From assembly GCA_022841915.1 (NCBI GenBank), contig JALHQN010000008.1, positions 200,713 to 264,712 on the forward strand: a DNA stretch of 64,000 bases, written 5' to 3'. The notes beneath the pieces were generated by a model. That model was not told where the DNA came from. It made no database searches and worked only from the letters and a program-made list of their open reading frames with translations. The stretch is from Burkholderiales bacterium (GTDB lineage Bacteria > Pseudomonadota > Gammaproteobacteria > Burkholderiales > WYBJ01). The position numbers and the translations under genes were made by a program. This document shows, piece by piece, positions 45,157 through 55,667 of this stretch. How positions within the stretch are numbered: position 1 is the first letter of the stretch; every line of letters starts with the position of its first letter.

Positions 45157-47354
45157 GCGCGCTCCCGGCCTGCCATGCGCTCACGACGGCGGTAGCTCAA
45201 GTACGCCGGCACGCACAAGGCCATCAAGATCAGGGCGATCAGCACCAGCGGCCCGACCACGGGCTGATTCCATTCGTTGCGCTTGCGCTCCCGCAGCTCA
45301 GGATCGATGCGCTGATACTTGAGCCCGTTGCGCGCGATCTGGTTCGGCTTGGTGTTCGAAATCCACTGGTGCGACAAGCCGTAGTTCAGCGGATGGAAGC
45401 CCCAAGCCCAAGGGGCGTCCTCGCGCGCGATCTTCAACATCTGATCGATGAGCTGCTGGCGCTCCGGGCCGTTGTCGAGGTTCTTCATGCGCTCGAACAG
45501 ACGATCGTATTCGGGGTTCTGGTAGTTCGCCGTGTTCTCGCCCCCCGTCTTGGCCCGGCTCTGCGGGCCGTTCAACAAAAACATGAAGTTCTCGGGATCG
45601 GGGTAGTCCGCGTTCCAGCCGAGAAAGAAGATCTGCGTATTGCCGGTGCGGACCTTCTCCTGAAAGCGGTTCCAGTCGGTGGCGCGTATCTCCAGCTGAA
45701 TGTTGAGCTTGGCGAACTGCCTGCGATACCACTCCAGTCGGGAGGCATCTCCGGGCCCGCGAGTCACGGTATCGAGGCTCAACACCAGCGGCTGTCCGGA
45801 CTTGCTGTCGCGCCCGTTGTCGTAGCCGGCTTGCGCTAGCAGCTTGCGGGCATGGTCGATCGACTTGCGCCTGGGTTTGCCGTCGATCCACTCGTAGACC
45901 ACCGGATTGATGCCGGCCTCGCCGTCCCGATAGCCGAACAGCCCCGGCGGAATCGGGCCCATGGCGGGAATGCCCCGGCCATTGGCGAAGATGCTGATGA
46001 ACTCTTCGTAGTCGACTGCGATCGAGATCGCCTGGCGCACTTTCTTTGCACGATCGGTGAGACCGCCCACCACCGGATCGAGGAAGTTGAACGCAAGATA
46101 GAAGGTGCTGGTGCCCACCGAGGTACGCAGCGTGATGCCCTTGCGCTCCATCTCGGGCGTCAGCGTAGCCTGGCCCTCGACGCTCAACTGCACGGCCTGG
46201 TCGAAGTTGTCGGAAGCGATCGCCGAGCGGTCGTAGTACCCCTGCAGGAACTTGTTCCAGTACGGGATGCTTTCCTTCTCGCGACTGAACACGACGCGGT
46301 CGATGAACGGCATGGGCTTGCCTGCATCGCGCAACAAGCCGGCCTGCTCATCGCCCGGTTCGCCTTCGGCGGGGTAGGCTTCACCTCGGAAGTTGGGATT
46401 GCGAGTGAGCACCATGCGAGCGTTCGGATTGTTCTCGGTCAGCATGTACGGACCGGTGCCAACCGGATACCAGTCCAGTGTGAGATTGCGGCCGTCGTTC
46501 ATGCCGCGCTGGGCATAGAACTGGTCGGCTTCGTACGGAATCGGGGAGAAGAAGGGCATCGCCAGCCAGTAGACGAACTGCGGGTACTTGCCCTTGATGC
46601 GGATGCGATAGGTATAGCGATCGACGAGCTTGACGCCGCTCAACTCGTACTGGCGCAAGTCGATCCAAGGCAGCCCCTTGTCGCCGCTGCCGTAGCGCGC
46701 CCGATGCTCGGCCAGGAGCTTGTCGTTGTCCTTGCGCAATGCCGCCGCGAGCTCCTTCAAGCCGATCACATACTCGCTCAGGTGCCCGAATACCGGTGAT
46801 GTGCCGCGCGGGTTGGCGAGCCGCTTGATCTGGTAGATGAAGTCTTCCGCGGTGACTTCCCGCGTGCCCGTCTGCGGGAAATCGGACAACCGGTAACGGG
46901 AGCGGATATCGGCTTCGGACAGCGCGAGATACAGCGGCTTGCCCGAGGCATCCTGCGCGAATGCCGGGTGGGGTTGGAAGCGCAGACCGGGGCGGATGCG
47001 CACCTCGAACTCGGACTGTGCGACCTGCTCTGGCGGCGCATCGGCCGCAATCTCGCGCCCGTCCGCAGAGAAATAGCGCACCGTGGGCAGGCTCTCGGCG
47101 CTCTGAGGGATCAGCTCATACGGCCGCTTCAGGTAGTGATACTGCAGCGGCGGCTCATAGATCTGGGTGATGAAATCCCACTCGTCGGACGCGTATGACA
47201 AGGCGGGATCCAGATGCCTCGGCCGCTCGACGAATGCCGAGAAGAGCGTATTGGATCCTCGGTCGGCCGCTGGATAGGGATCGTTCCAAAGTGCGTCACC
47301 ACATCCAGCAAGCACCCAGACAAGAGCGAGAACCGCTGCGAGTCGAAACGTCAT
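45153..47354 (-). CDS. ABC importer substrate-binding protein, probably anchored at both ends
   Basis: The 733-residue protein belongs to the family-5 solute-binding type. A signal peptide with lipobox VLAGC (Cys18) opens it. Family motifs follow: [33 protein letters not shown] and [16 protein letters not shown]. The unusual feature is a C-terminal hydrophobic segment ([20 protein letters not shown], near 699-718) followed by [12 protein letters not shown], which looks like a membrane anchor with a cytoplasmic tail. The ATG at 47354 is preferred over the TTG at 47372. Ligand unknown; peptide-like. Confidence 0.9.
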   Translation of the reverse strand: MTFRLAAVLALVWVLAGCGDALWNDPYPAADRGSNTLFSAFVERPRHLDPALSYASDEWDFITQIYEPPLQYHYLKRPYELIPQSAESLPTVRYFSADGREIAADAPPEQVAQSEFEVRIRPGLRFQPHPAFAQDASGKPLYLALSEADIRSRYRLSDFPQTGTREVTAEDFIYQIKRLANPRGTSPVFGHLSEYVIGLKELAAALRKDNDKLLAEHRARYGSGDKGLPWIDLRQYELSGVKLVDRYTYRIRIKGKYPQFVYWLAMPFFSPIPYEADQFYAQRGMNDGRNLTLDWYPVGTGPYMLTENNPNARMVLTRNPNFRGEAYPAEGEPGDEQAGLLRDAGKPMPFIDRVVFSREKESIPYWNKFLQGYYDRSAIASDNFDQAVQLSVEGQATLTPEMERKGITLRTSVGTSTFYLAFNFLDPVVGGLTDRAKKVRQAISIAVDYEEFISIFANGRGIPAMGPIPPGLFGYRDGEAGINPVVYEWIDGKPRRKSIDHARKLLAQAGYDNGRDSKSGQPLVLSLDTVTRGPGDASRLEWYRRQFAKLNIQLEIRATDWNRFQEKVRTGNTQIFFLGWNADYPDPENFMFLLNGPQSRAKTGGENTANYQNPEYDRLFERMKNLDNGPERQQLIDQMLKIAREDAPWAWGFHPLNYGLSHQWISNTKPNQIARNGLKYQRIDPELRERKRNEWNQPVVGPLVLIALILMALCVPAYLSYRRRERMAGRERA

Positions 47355-47412
47355 GCGGCCATTGTAGTTCAAGCGAACACGCTTTTGCGCGGTCCGGGAT
47401 CGGCGTCTCGGC

Positions 47413-47418
47413 TATAAT
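47413..47418 (+). promoter_or_regulatory. -10 box of fabI
   Basis: A perfect TATAAT lies 41 bases before the fabI ATG. No recognisable -35 hexamer precedes it, so the promoter may depend on an activator or an extended -10. Confidence 0.5.
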
Positions 47419-47458
47419 TCGCCCGCTCTTGAGACCCGCCTCACTAGGAGACGTCCCC

Positions 47459-48241
47459 ATGGGATTCCTCGCCGGCAAGAAGATCCTCGTCACTGGCCTG
47501 CTCAGCAACCGCTCCATCGCATACGGCATCTCGCGCGCACTGCAGCGCGAGGGCGCCGAACTCGCGTTCACCTATCAGGGCGATGCGGTCAAGGACCGCG
47601 TCACGGCGCTGGCCAAAGATCTCGGCTCGGAACTGGTCTTCCCCTGCGACGTGGCCAAGGACGAAGAGATCGAGGCTCTTTTCACCGAGTGCGCTCGCCA
47701 CTGGGATGGTCTGGACGGACTCATTCATTCGATCGCCTTCGCACCGCGCGAGGCGCTCAATGGAAACCTCCTCGACGGACTCTCCCGCGAGGCGTTTCGC
47801 ACCGCGCACGAGGTGAGCGCGTACAGCTTCCCTGCCTTGGCCAAGGCGGCCTTGCCGATGATGAAAGATCGCAAAGGCGCAATGCTCACGCTGAGCTATC
47901 TGGGCTCGGTGCGTACCGTGCCCCATTACAACGTCATGGGTATGGCCAAGGCGAGCCTGGAGGCGTCGGTGCGCTACCTGTGCAGCGCCCTCGGCCCGCA
48001 GGGGATCCGGGTCAATGCCATCTCGGCAGGGCCCATCAAGACGCTCGCCGCCGCCGGCATCGCCGGCATGGGCAAGATCCTCAACTTCGTGGGGGAGCAT
48101 GCGCCTTTGCGGCGCAACGTCACCATCGACGACGTAGGCAACGCGGCGGCGTTCCTGATGAGCGACTTGGCCGGCGGCATCACCGGCGAAGTCATGTACG
48201 TCGACGGCGGATTCAACACCGTCGTGGCGGGCATGGAGTAG
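47459..48241 (+). CDS. fabI: enoyl-[acyl-carrier-protein] reductase (NADH)
   Basis: The 260-residue short-chain dehydrogenase reduces enoyl-ACP in fatty-acid elongation. Catalytic residues are Tyr147, Tyr157 and Lys164 (SYLGS and [10 protein letters not shown]), one more than the E. coli numbers. [12 protein letters not shown] is the cofactor site. AGGAG before the ATG at 47459 decides the start. It is divergent from the ABC importer operon and convergent with ppiD (25-base gap). Confidence 0.97.
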   Translation: MGFLAGKKILVTGLLSNRSIAYGISRALQREGAELAFTYQGDAVKDRVTALAKDLGSELVFPCDVAKDEEIEALFTECARHWDGLDGLIHSIAFAPREALNGNLLDGLSREAFRTAHEVSAYSFPALAKAALPMMKDRKGAMLTLSYLGSVRTVPHYNVMGMAKASLEASVRYLCSALGPQGIRVNAISAGPIKTLAAAGIAGMGKILNFVGEHAPLRRNVTIDDVGNAAAFLMSDLAGGITGEVMYVDGGFNTVVAGME

Positions 48242-48266
48242 GCCGACCGGCCTGCTCTAGCGCGAG

Positions 48267-50162
48267 TTACTTCTTCTCGATCAGATCAGGCTGGGTCTTC
48301 ACTTCGACCCGGCGCTTGAGCGCGGCCACGTAGTCGGCGAGCAGTTCCTGGCCCATCATGCGCTTGAGCTGTTCGGCGGTCGCGGCACGCGCCTCCGGAC
48401 TGACCTCGGCGGGCTGGTTGACGGCCGACACGCGAAGCAGCTGATAGCCTAGCTTGGGATCCTCGGCGCCGACGTAAGCGGGCAGCTTGCTGGTGTCGGC
48501 ACGAAAAGCCTCCTTGAAGGCCGCCTCGCCCAGCCCTTGCGAATCGGTGCGGCCGACCATGACGGGCTTGCCCCAGGTCACGCCAGCCGCCTCGCCCTTG
48601 CGCAAATTCTCGAGCTTTTCGAGGCCGGCGGCCACAGCACGCTTGCGTGCCTCCACTTCGATCAGGCGTTTGCGGATATCGGCCTGGACTTCTTCGAACG
48701 GCCGGGTCGCTGCGGGCTTGAACTCGAGCGCTCGAGCGCTGATCAAGGTGCCCGGCGCGACCTCCACGACCTCGCTGTTGCGGTTGTTCTTGATCACGTC
48801 CTCGGAGAACGCCGCATTGATAAACCGCTCGCTGGTCAGGGGTGAGCCCGGCATAGGCACACGGGAGATCCAGGGACTTTGCTGGACGGCGACCTTCAAA
48901 ACCTCGGCCGCTGGCTTGAGGCTGTCCGACTGCTCGTAGGCCGTGTTGTTGAGCTGCTCCGCCAGCTCAGCGTACCTCTTCTGCGCCGCGCCCCGCCTCA
49001 TCTCGGCCTCGATGCCGGCACGCACTTCTTCGAAGGGTTTGGTCGCGCCGCCACGAACGCCGTTGAGCCGAATGATGTGATAGCCGAACTCGGTTTCGAC
49101 CGGGCCTCTGATCTCGCCGGCCTTCATGCTGAACAAGGCTTCGTCGAAGCTCTGCTTCGTGGCACCTCGCTCGAGAAAGCCCAGGTCGCCCCCGCTCTTG
49201 GCCGAGCCCGGATCATCCGAGTGCGCACGCGCAATCTCGGCGAAACGATCCGGCTTGGCCTGCAGCTGCTTGGAGAGGTCGGCCGCCTTTGCCTGGGCTG
49301 CCGCTTTTGCTTCAGCCGTGGCGCTAGTCGCCACTTGCACGAGGATATGGCTCGCATCGCGCTCTTCCGGCGCCGTGAACCGAGCCGAACTCTGCTCGTA
49401 GGCCTGGCGCACTTCTTCTGGCGACACCTGCATCTGCGCGGCAAGATTGTCCAGCGACAACACCACGTATTCCAGACGCACCTGCTCGGGCACCCGGAAC
49501 TCGGCGGCACGGCTATCGTAGTAGGCCTTGACCGCGGAATCGTCCACGCTCACCTGAGCCTCGAAGGCCGCAGGCGCGATGATCGCGACCGAGACTTCCC
49601 GAGTCTGCTCGGACAGGCGCACGATTCGGTCCACGACAGTCTTCGAAAGAAAGCCGCTCGACGAAAACGCATCCATGAGCGGCTGCTGCAACAAGTCATG
49701 ACGCAGCCGCGCCTCGAATGCGAGCGGACTCATGCCTTGATTGCGCAGGAAGGCGTCATACAGTTCCGATGAAAACTTGCCGTCCTGTTGGAAGGCCTGC
49801 TGAGACATGATGAGTTCGCGCAACTGCTCGTCCGTGACTCGCATCCCTGCGCGCACGGCCTGGGAGAGCAGCAGCCGCTCACGGACAATCTGCTCCAGCG
49901 CCGCGAAGCGCATCTCCGGCGAATCGAGCACCGACTGGTCGAGCGGCGCATTGTTGACCATGCGCCGCATGGCATCCTGGCGCTCACGCAAGGTTTCCTG
50001 GAACTGCTGCTGAGTGACTCGATAGTCCCCCACACGAGCAACCTCGGCGCCGAGTTCGTTACTCGTGAAGTAACTCTCCATGCCGAAGAACGCAAACGGC
50101 AGGAAGATCAGGAACAGCACGAACTGGATCAGCCGCTTGTTGTTATGAACTAGATTGAACAT
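48267..50162 (-). CDS. ppiD: periplasmic folding chaperone / peptidyl-prolyl isomerase PpiD
   Basis: The 631-residue inner-membrane protein has one N-terminal membrane segment (LIQFVLFLIFLPFAFFGM). A SurA-like N-domain and a parvulin domain (APEERDASHILVQVATSATA ... FGYHIIRLNG) follow, then a C-terminal beta-rich part. PpiD helps folding of newly exported proteins at the Sec translocon. Position next to the lon-hup-tRNA block is usual for betaproteobacteria. The ATG has no Shine-Dalgarno sequence and is preceded ten bases earlier by a terminator hairpin. Confidence 0.93.
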   Translation of the reverse strand: MFNLVHNNKRLIQFVLFLIFLPFAFFGMESYFTSNELGAEVARVGDYRVTQQQFQETLRERQDAMRRMVNNAPLDQSVLDSPEMRFAALEQIVRERLLLSQAVRAGMRVTDEQLRELIMSQQAFQQDGKFSSELYDAFLRNQGMSPLAFEARLRHDLLQQPLMDAFSSSGFLSKTVVDRIVRLSEQTREVSVAIIAPAAFEAQVSVDDSAVKAYYDSRAAEFRVPEQVRLEYVVLSLDNLAAQMQVSPEEVRQAYEQSSARFTAPEERDASHILVQVATSATAEAKAAAQAKAADLSKQLQAKPDRFAEIARAHSDDPGSAKSGGDLGFLERGATKQSFDEALFSMKAGEIRGPVETEFGYHIIRLNGVRGGATKPFEEVRAGIEAEMRRGAAQKRYAELAEQLNNTAYEQSDSLKPAAEVLKVAVQQSPWISRVPMPGSPLTSERFINAAFSEDVIKNNRNSEVVEVAPGTLISARALEFKPAATRPFEEVQADIRKRLIEVEARKRAVAAGLEKLENLRKGEAAGVTWGKPVMVGRTDSQGLGEAAFKEAFRADTSKLPAYVGAEDPKLGYQLLRVSAVNQPAEVSPEARAATAEQLKRMMGQELLADYVAALKRRVEVKTQPDLIEKK

Positions 50163-50164
50163 GG

Positions 50165-50191
50165 AATTAAAAAGGCGAACTCAGTTCGCCT
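50165..50191 (-). terminator. terminator-like hairpin immediately upstream of ppiD
   Basis: On the minus strand AGGCGAAC (50191-50184) pairs with GTTCGCCT (50180-50173) around a three-base loop and is followed by TTTTTAATT. The T-run ends just before the ppiD ATG (50162). It could act as a terminator of the upstream transcript or as an attenuator for ppiD. Confidence 0.75.
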
Positions 50192-50326
50192 CTGTCAAGT
50201 TGGGGGCCGGCATCGGTGCGCCGCGACACTTGCTCCAGACCCATGTTGAAAACCCAACCGACCGCTCCCCCGCATGCGACGATGCTTCGTGAACCGGCAC
50301 GGCCGGCCCAGGGCGGATCGCGGCCG

Positions 50327-50332
50327 ATTATA
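50327..50332 (-). promoter_or_regulatory. -10-like TATAAT between the tRNA genes and ppiD
   Basis: Minus-strand TATAAT, about 165 bases upstream of the ppiD start. No -35 box is recognisable. It would drive a leader that includes the terminator hairpin at 50165-50191. Confidence 0.4.
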
Positions 50333-50429
50333 CGGCACGAAGTCTGGCGCGGATACGGTCACGGAACGTATACGGATCGCCTCGGGAAAGCGCGGTTCCC
50401 GCACGGGCCCGAAGGGGAGGCACAAAGCA

Positions 50430-50455
50430 ATAACGCCTGACTAGGCAGGCGTTAT
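50430..50455 (-). terminator. hairpin at the end of the tRNA-Val/tRNA-Asp unit
   Basis: ATAACGCCTG (50430-50439) is complementary to CAGGCGTTAT (50446-50455), a ten-base stem with a six-base loop. It lies nine bases after the tRNA-Asp CCA. On the minus strand the following sequence is TGCTTTG, so the T-run is poor; it may work as a processing hairpin. Confidence 0.6.
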
Positions 50456-50463
50456 CTGAAAGC

Positions 50464-50540
50464 TGGCGGAGTGGACGGGACTCGAACCCGCGACCCCCGG
50501 CGTGACAGGCCGGTATTCTAACCAACTGAACTACCACTCC
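50464..50540 (-). tRNA. tRNA-Asp (anticodon GTC)
   Basis: 77 bases with acceptor GGAGTGG/CCACTCC, T-loop TTCGAGT, and anticodon loop CTGTCAC; the anticodon is GTC. The CCA is encoded. It is 17 bases downstream of tRNA-Val in the same unit. Confidence 0.96.
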
Positions 50541-50557
50541 ATGTTATTGCAATCGGC

Positions 50558-50632
<75 letters not shown>

Positions 50633-50681
50633 GACAAACATCTTCGACGCCACCGAAAACCACGTCTACCGACTAAGCTCG

Positions 50682-50954
50682 CTAGTTTACCGCGCCCTTT
50701 AATTCCTTACCAGCCCGAAACTTCGGAACTTTCGCAGCGCGGATCTTGATCTCCGCGCCCGTGCGGGGGTTGCGACCGACACGTGCGGCCCGACGAGCGA
50801 CCGAGAACGTGCCGAAACCGACCAACGTGACGCTCTGCCCTTTGCGCAAGGAAACCGTGATTGCCCCGAGCGCCCCGTTGACTGCGCGCTCGGCAGCGGC
50901 CTTAGAAATGTCTGCGGCTTTGGCGACCGCTTCGATCAATTCGGCCTTGTTCAC
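50682..50954 (-). CDS. hupB: DNA-binding protein HU (beta type)
   Basis: The 90-residue histone-like protein begins [20 protein letters not shown] and has the DNA-minor-groove arm [20 protein letters not shown] with the conserved intercalating proline. Dimeric nucleoid protein. The promoter at 51019-51048 drives it. It follows lon as in many proteobacteria. Confidence 0.97.
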   Translation of the reverse strand: MNKAELIEAVAKAADISKAAAERAVNGALGAITVSLRKGQSVTLVGFGTFSVARRAARVGRNPRTGAEIKIRAAKVPKFRAGKELKGAVN

Positions 50955-51018
50955 GTGATCTCCCTTTCCTGGCTTTTAGTCACTGACCGCATGTGAGCCA
51001 GCTACGTTGCGAAGGCGC

Positions 51019-51048
51019 TTTATAGCAAGTCGAAAATGTCGATGTCAA
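51019..51048 (-). promoter_or_regulatory. sigma-70 promoter of hupB
   Basis: On the minus strand TTGACA (51048-51043), an 18-base spacer and TATAAA (51024-51019), about 65 bases upstream of the hupB ATG. A strong match to the consensus. Confidence 0.75.
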
Positions 51049-51110
51049 GACAAGCTCGCGAACGCAAAACCGCCTCTTGCGGGCGCGAGCCGTCAAGCTG
51101 ACACCACCTG

Positions 51111-53528
51111 CTAATGCTTCATGACTACGCCATCTTTATCCGGCGCAGCGGGTAGCGGGGCAACCTCTTTACCGTCCGCTGGCTCGGGCAAGGACTCCGG
51201 CAACCGCTCGAGCGCCAATTCGAGGACTCGATCGATCCACCGCACTGGATGGATATCCAGCCGGTTCTTCACGTTTTCGGGGATATCGGCGAGATCCTTG
51301 GTGTTCTCCTCGGGGATCAATACCGTCTTGATGCCGCCTCGGTGTGCAGCAAGCAGCTTTTCCTTGAGGCCGCCGATCGGCAAAACCTCTCCGCGAAGCG
51401 TAATCTCGCCTGTCATGGCGACATCGGCGCGCACGGGAATGCCGGTAAATACCGAAACGAGCGCCGTGCAGATGGCGATACCCGCGCTCGGCCCATCCTT
51501 GGGCGTCGCCCCTTCGGGCAAGTGTATGTGGATATCGTTCTTCTGATAGAAATCAGGTTCGATACCGAGTTTGCGCGAACGATTGCGCACCACGCTCAGT
51601 GCAGCTTGCACGGATTCCTGCATTACCTCGCCGAGCTTTCCGGTGGTGATCGTCTTGCCTTTTCCCGGCATGACCACGGTTTCGATGGTGAGCAGTTCCC
51701 CGCCGACCTCGGTCCACGCGAGCCCGGTGACCTGCCCGATCTGGTTATTGGTTTCCGCTTGACCGTAGGTGAAGCGCCGAACCCCCAGATGCTTTTCAAG
51801 GTTGCGCGAAGTAATGTTGACCTTGCCGCTCTTCTCCTGCTTGAGCAGCAACGCTTTCACCACCTTGCGGCATATCTTGGAGATCTCGCGTTCGAGCGCT
51901 CGAACGCCGGCCTCACGCGTGTAGTAACGGAGCATGTCGCGAATCGCGCTCTCCGAAACCGTCAATTCGTCGGCCTTGAGCCCGTGGTTCTTCATCTGCT
52001 TGGGAATCAGATAACGCTGGGCGATATTGACCTTCTCGTCTTCGGTATAACCCGAGAGGCGAATGACCTCCATCCGGTCGAGCAATGCCGGCGGAATATT
52101 CAGCGTATTGGCCGTCGCGACGAACATCACGTCGGAGAGGTCGTACTCGACTTCGACGTAATGGTCGACGAATGTGTTGTTCTGCTCGGGATCGAGCACC
52201 TCGAGCAGAGCCGAGGCGGGATCGCCGCGGAAATCCATGCCCATCTTGTCGACTTCGTCGAGCAGGAAGAGCGGATTGCGTACGCCGACCTTGGACATGT
52301 TTTGCAGGATCTTGCCGGGCATGGAGCCGATGTACGTGCGCCGATGCCCGCGGATCTCGGCCTCGTCACGCACCCCACCCAAGGACATGCGCATGAACTT
52401 GCGATTCGTGGCCCGTGCGATCGACTGCCCGAGGGAGGTCTTGCCGACGCCCGGAGCGCCGACCAAGCAAAGGATCGGCGCTTTGACTTTCTCGACGCGC
52501 TGCTGCACGGCAAGGTATTCGAGGATGCGCTCTTTGACCTTTTCCAGGCCGTAATGATCCTTCTCCAGCACGGCCTCGGCGACTTTGAGATCCTTGCTGA
52601 TCTTGCTCTTCTTGCGCCAGGGCAGCGAAACCAGCGCATCGATGTAATTGCGCACGACGGTCGCTTCGGCGGACATCGGCGACATGAGCCTGAGCTTGCG
52701 CAATTCGGCCTCGGCCTTGAGTCGCGCGTCTTTGGGCATGCCGGCCTTGGCGATCTTCTTGGCCAGTTCGTCGAGATCGGCGCCCTCTTCGAGTTCGCCC
52801 AGTTCTTTCTGGATGGCCTTGACCTGCTCGTTCAGATAGTACTCGCGCTGACTCTTCTCCATTTGCCGCTTCACGCGGCCGCGGATGCGCTTCTCCACCT
52901 GCAGGATGTCCAGTTCGCCCTCGATCAGACCGAGCAAATGCTCCAGGCGCTTGCGCACATCGAAGATCTCCAGGGCTTCCTGCTTCTGCTCGAGTTTGAG
53001 CGGCAGATGGGCGACGATGGTGTCGGCGAGACGGCCGGCGTCGTCGATGCCCGAGAGCGAAGTGAGGATTTCCGGGGGAATCTTCTTGTTGAGCTTCACG
53101 TACTGATCGAACTGCGCCAGCATCGCCCGGCGCATCGCTTCGACCTCCGTGGTCTGCACGGGCTCCAACGGCACCGGAACCACGGATGCCGTGAAATGCG
53201 TGCGTACGTCGGCCACCTCGAGCACGCGAGCGCGCTGAGCGCCTTCGACCAGCACCTTCACCGTGCCGTCCGGCAGTTTCAGCATCTGGAGAATATTGGC
53301 AATGCTGCCCGTGTCGTAAAGATCTTCGGGACTGGGCTCGTCCTTCGCGGCAGATTTCTGCGCAATGAGCATGATGCTCTTGCCCGCTTCCATCGCCGCC
53401 TCCAGCGCCTTGATGGACTTGGGACGACCCACAAAGAGCGGAATGACCATGTGCGGAAAGACCACGACGTCCCGCAAGGGCAGCAACGGCAACGTCAATG
53501 GACTGGCAGGGGAAACGGCTTCGGACAT
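51111..53528 (-). CDS. lon: ATP-dependent protease Lon
   Basis: The 805-residue protein has the N-terminal substrate-binding LON domain ([20 protein letters not shown]), a coiled-coil region, the AAA+ module ([13 protein letters not shown]) and the protease domain with the catalytic pair Ser681 ([11 protein letters not shown]) and Lys724 (GGLKEKLL). Degrades misfolded and regulatory proteins. GAGG precedes the ATG. Between clpX and hupB, as in most betaproteobacteria. Confidence 0.98.
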   Translation of the reverse strand: MSEAVSPASPLTLPLLPLRDVVVFPHMVIPLFVGRPKSIKALEAAMEAGKSIMLIAQKSAAKDEPSPEDLYDTGSIANILQMLKLPDGTVKVLVEGAQRARVLEVADVRTHFTASVVPVPLEPVQTTEVEAMRRAMLAQFDQYVKLNKKIPPEILTSLSGIDDAGRLADTIVAHLPLKLEQKQEALEIFDVRKRLEHLLGLIEGELDILQVEKRIRGRVKRQMEKSQREYYLNEQVKAIQKELGELEEGADLDELAKKIAKAGMPKDARLKAEAELRKLRLMSPMSAEATVVRNYIDALVSLPWRKKSKISKDLKVAEAVLEKDHYGLEKVKERILEYLAVQQRVEKVKAPILCLVGAPGVGKTSLGQSIARATNRKFMRMSLGGVRDEAEIRGHRRTYIGSMPGKILQNMSKVGVRNPLFLLDEVDKMGMDFRGDPASALLEVLDPEQNNTFVDHYVEVEYDLSDVMFVATANTLNIPPALLDRMEVIRLSGYTEDEKVNIAQRYLIPKQMKNHGLKADELTVSESAIRDMLRYYTREAGVRALEREISKICRKVVKALLLKQEKSGKVNITSRNLEKHLGVRRFTYGQAETNNQIGQVTGLAWTEVGGELLTIETVVMPGKGKTITTGKLGEVMQESVQAALSVVRNRSRKLGIEPDFYQKNDIHIHLPEGATPKDGPSAGIAICTALVSVFTGIPVRADVAMTGEITLRGEVLPIGGLKEKLLAAHRGGIKTVLIPEENTKDLADIPENVKNRLDIHPVRWIDRVLELALERLPESLPEPADGKEVAPLPAAPDKDGVVMKH

Positions 53529-53560
53529 GATGAGATGACCTCGGAAAGATGCATAAGACT

Positions 53561-53588
53561 ACCTGGGGGTGCGGGAGGAAATATCAAC
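53561..53588 (-). promoter_or_regulatory. possible sigma-32 (heat-shock) promoter of lon
   Basis: On the minus strand GTTGATA (53588-53582) and CCCCCAGGT (53569-53561) are separated by twelve bases. The sigma-32 consensus is CTTGAAA-N11-15-CCCCATNT. Both boxes are partial matches, so the call rests partly on lon being a heat-shock gene elsewhere. Confidence 0.3.
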
Positions 53589-53637
53589 CGCACGCCCAGC
53601 AGGGCTGGCTCGTAGACCTTGCCGCTGCGTGCTTTTG

Positions 53638-54903
53638 TCACGCAGTCCCAGCAATCTTGGGCTGTTCGGAGTAGATCAGGATGGGACGCACGTCGTCGCC
53701 CCCGGCGCCCTCGTCGATGACGACCTTGATGACATTTTCCATCGAAGGCAGTTCGAACATCGTATCGAGCAGCGCTTGTTCGAGGATCGAGCGCAAGCCG
53801 CGCGCCCCGGTCTTGCGGACCAGCGCACGGCGAGAGATGGCATGCAACGCCTCGTCGCGCACCTCGAGTTCGACGCCTTCCATGGAGAACATGCGCTGAT
53901 ATTGCTTGATCAGCGCATTCTTGGGCTCGGTCAGGATCTGGATCAGCGCGCGCTCATCGAGCTCCTCCAACGTAGCGACCACCGGCAACCGACCGACGAA
54001 CTCGGGGATCAAACCATACCGAATCAGATCTTCGGGCTGGACGTCCTTGAGCACGGAGCCGATGTCCTTGCGGTTGTCGCGACTGTGGACTTCGGCACCG
54101 AAGCCGATGCCGCCCTTTTCGGAGCGCGCTCGTATGACTTTGTCGAGCCCGTCGAACGCGCCGCCGCACACGAACAGGATGTTAGTCGTATCGACTTGAA
54201 CGAATTCCTGATTCGGATGCTTGCGACCGCCCTGGGGCGGCACGGACGCGATCGTGCCTTCGATGAGCTTCAGCAACGCCTGCTGCACGCCTTCGCCCGA
54301 GACGTCTCGGGTGATCGAGGGGTTGTCCGACTTGCGGGAGATCTTGTCGATTTCGTCGATGTAGACGATACCGCGCTGCGCTTTCTCGACATCGTAGTCG
54401 CACTTCTGCAGCAGCTTCTGAATGATGTTCTCGACGTCTTCGCCCACATAGCCCGCTTCCGTGAGCGTGGTGGCGTCGGCAATTACGAATGGCACGTTGA
54501 GCAGACGCGCGAGCGTCTGAGCCAGCAATGTCTTGCCCGAACCGGTCGGTCCGACCAGCAGAATGTTGCTTTTCGCCAGCTCGACGTCGTCGCTCTTCGA
54601 CATCGTCTTCAATCGCTTGTAGTGATTGTAGACGGCAACGGAGAGAATCTTCTTGGCGTGGTGCTGCCCGATCACATAGTTGTCGAGAATCTTGCAGATT
54701 TCATGTGGAACGGGAAGATCGGACTTTCCGCCCTTGACGCCGTGGTCGGTCTGCGCCTCTTCGCGAATGATGTCGTTGCACAGCTCGATGCATTCATCGC
54801 AGATGAACACCGAGGGGCCGGCAATAAGCTTGCGAACTTCATGCTGGCTCTTACCGCAGAAGGAGCAGTACAGAAGCTTTTCACCGCCGATCTTTTCTGA
54901 CAT
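53638..54903 (-). CDS. clpX: ATP-dependent Clp protease ATP-binding subunit ClpX
   Basis: The 421-residue AAA+ unfoldase has an N-terminal zinc-binding domain (Cys13, Cys16, Cys35, Cys38), Walker A GPTGSGKT (118-125), Walker [11 protein letters not shown], and the IGF-type ClpP-binding tripeptide in [10 protein letters not shown]. It unfolds substrates for ClpP. The ATG at 54903 gives the usual length; a TTG at 54954 would add 17 residues without family resemblance. Between clpP and lon. Confidence 0.98.
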   Translation of the reverse strand: MSEKIGGEKLLYCSFCGKSQHEVRKLIAGPSVFICDECIELCNDIIREEAQTDHGVKGGKSDLPVPHEICKILDNYVIGQHHAKKILSVAVYNHYKRLKTMSKSDDVELAKSNILLVGPTGSGKTLLAQTLARLLNVPFVIADATTLTEAGYVGEDVENIIQKLLQKCDYDVEKAQRGIVYIDEIDKISRKSDNPSITRDVSGEGVQQALLKLIEGTIASVPPQGGRKHPNQEFVQVDTTNILFVCGGAFDGLDKVIRARSEKGGIGFGAEVHSRDNRKDIGSVLKDVQPEDLIRYGLIPEFVGRLPVVATLEELDERALIQILTEPKNALIKQYQRMFSMEGVELEVRDEALHAISRRALVRKTGARGLRSILEQALLDTMFELPSMENVIKVVIDEGAGGDDVRPILIYSEQPKIAGTA

Positions 54904-55022
54904 GTCCGCCAAATCAACCGTCTTGGGTTTGAGGAAAATCCACCGTGGATCCAATTAGTCGCCGAGGACAAGCCCAGGGTTCCATCATTCTGCTCCCCTG
55001 AGCCTGTGGGCGACGCCGCCGA

Positions 55023-55667
55023 TCAACGAGCCGTTATCGCTTCTGCACGACTGGACAACACGCGATCCACCAAACCATAGCGGACCGCGTCGTCCCCAGC
55101 CAGGAAGTTATCACGATCCGTATCCCGCTCGACCTGATCGACCTTCTGCCCGGTGTGCTGAGCGAGAATTTCGTTCAGGCGCCCCTTCAGATACAGGATT
55201 TCCCGCGCATGGATTTCGATGTCCGAGGCCTGCCCTTGGAACCCGCCCATCGGCTGGTGAATCATCACGCGTGAATTCGGCAGGCAGAAGCGCTTGCCCT
55301 TCGCGCCCGCCGCCAGCAACAACGCGCCCATGCTCGCGGCCTGACCGATGCAAAGCGTGCTGACATCCGGCTTCACGAACTGCATCGTGTCGTAGATCGC
55401 CAATCCGGCGGAAACCGATCCGCCCGGGGAATTGATATAGAAATAGATGTCTTTGTCCGGATTTTCGGATTCGAGAAAGAGCAATTGCGCCACGATCAAG
55501 TTGGCCGACACTTCGTTCACCGGCCCCACCAGAAACACAACTCGCTCTTTGAGCAGGCGCGAATAAATGTCGTAAGCGCGCTCGCCTCGCCCGCTCTGCT
55601 CGATCACCATCGGAACGAGGCCGAGGCCTTGCGGCTCGAACCTATCGCCTGTTGCGCGCACGATCAT
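55023..55667 (-). CDS. clpP: ATP-dependent Clp protease proteolytic subunit
   Basis: The 214-residue serine protease has the triad Ser112 ([10 protein letters not shown]), His137 (MIHQPMGG) and Asp186 (RDTDRDNF). An N-terminal extension of about 13 residues is presumably processed as in E. coli. The ATG overlaps the tig stop codon by four bases. Forms the tetradecameric chamber with ClpX. Confidence 0.98.
   Translation of the reverse strand: MIVRATGDRFEPQGLGLVPMVIEQSGRGERAYDIYSRLLKERVVFLVGPVNEVSANLIVAQLLFLESENPDKDIYFYINSPGGSVSAGLAIYDTMQFVKPDVSTLCIGQAASMGALLLAAGAKGKRFCLPNSRVMIHQPMGGFQGQASDIEIHAREILYLKGRLNEILAQHTGQKVDQVERDTDRDNFLAGDDAVRYGLVDRVLSSRAEAITAR

Noticed and set aside
43127-45195. Long frames on both strands (43127-44707 minus, 43633-45195 plus)
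   Set aside because: Shadows of the two permease genes, which have the correct transmembrane pattern and coupled starts.
51066-51083. Possible lon terminator
   Set aside because: The stem is only four base pairs (CCGC/GCGG); too weak to support.
51249-53615. 788-codon plus-strand frame
   Set aside because: Exact antisense of lon; the His/Asp/Arg-rich product has no family resemblance.
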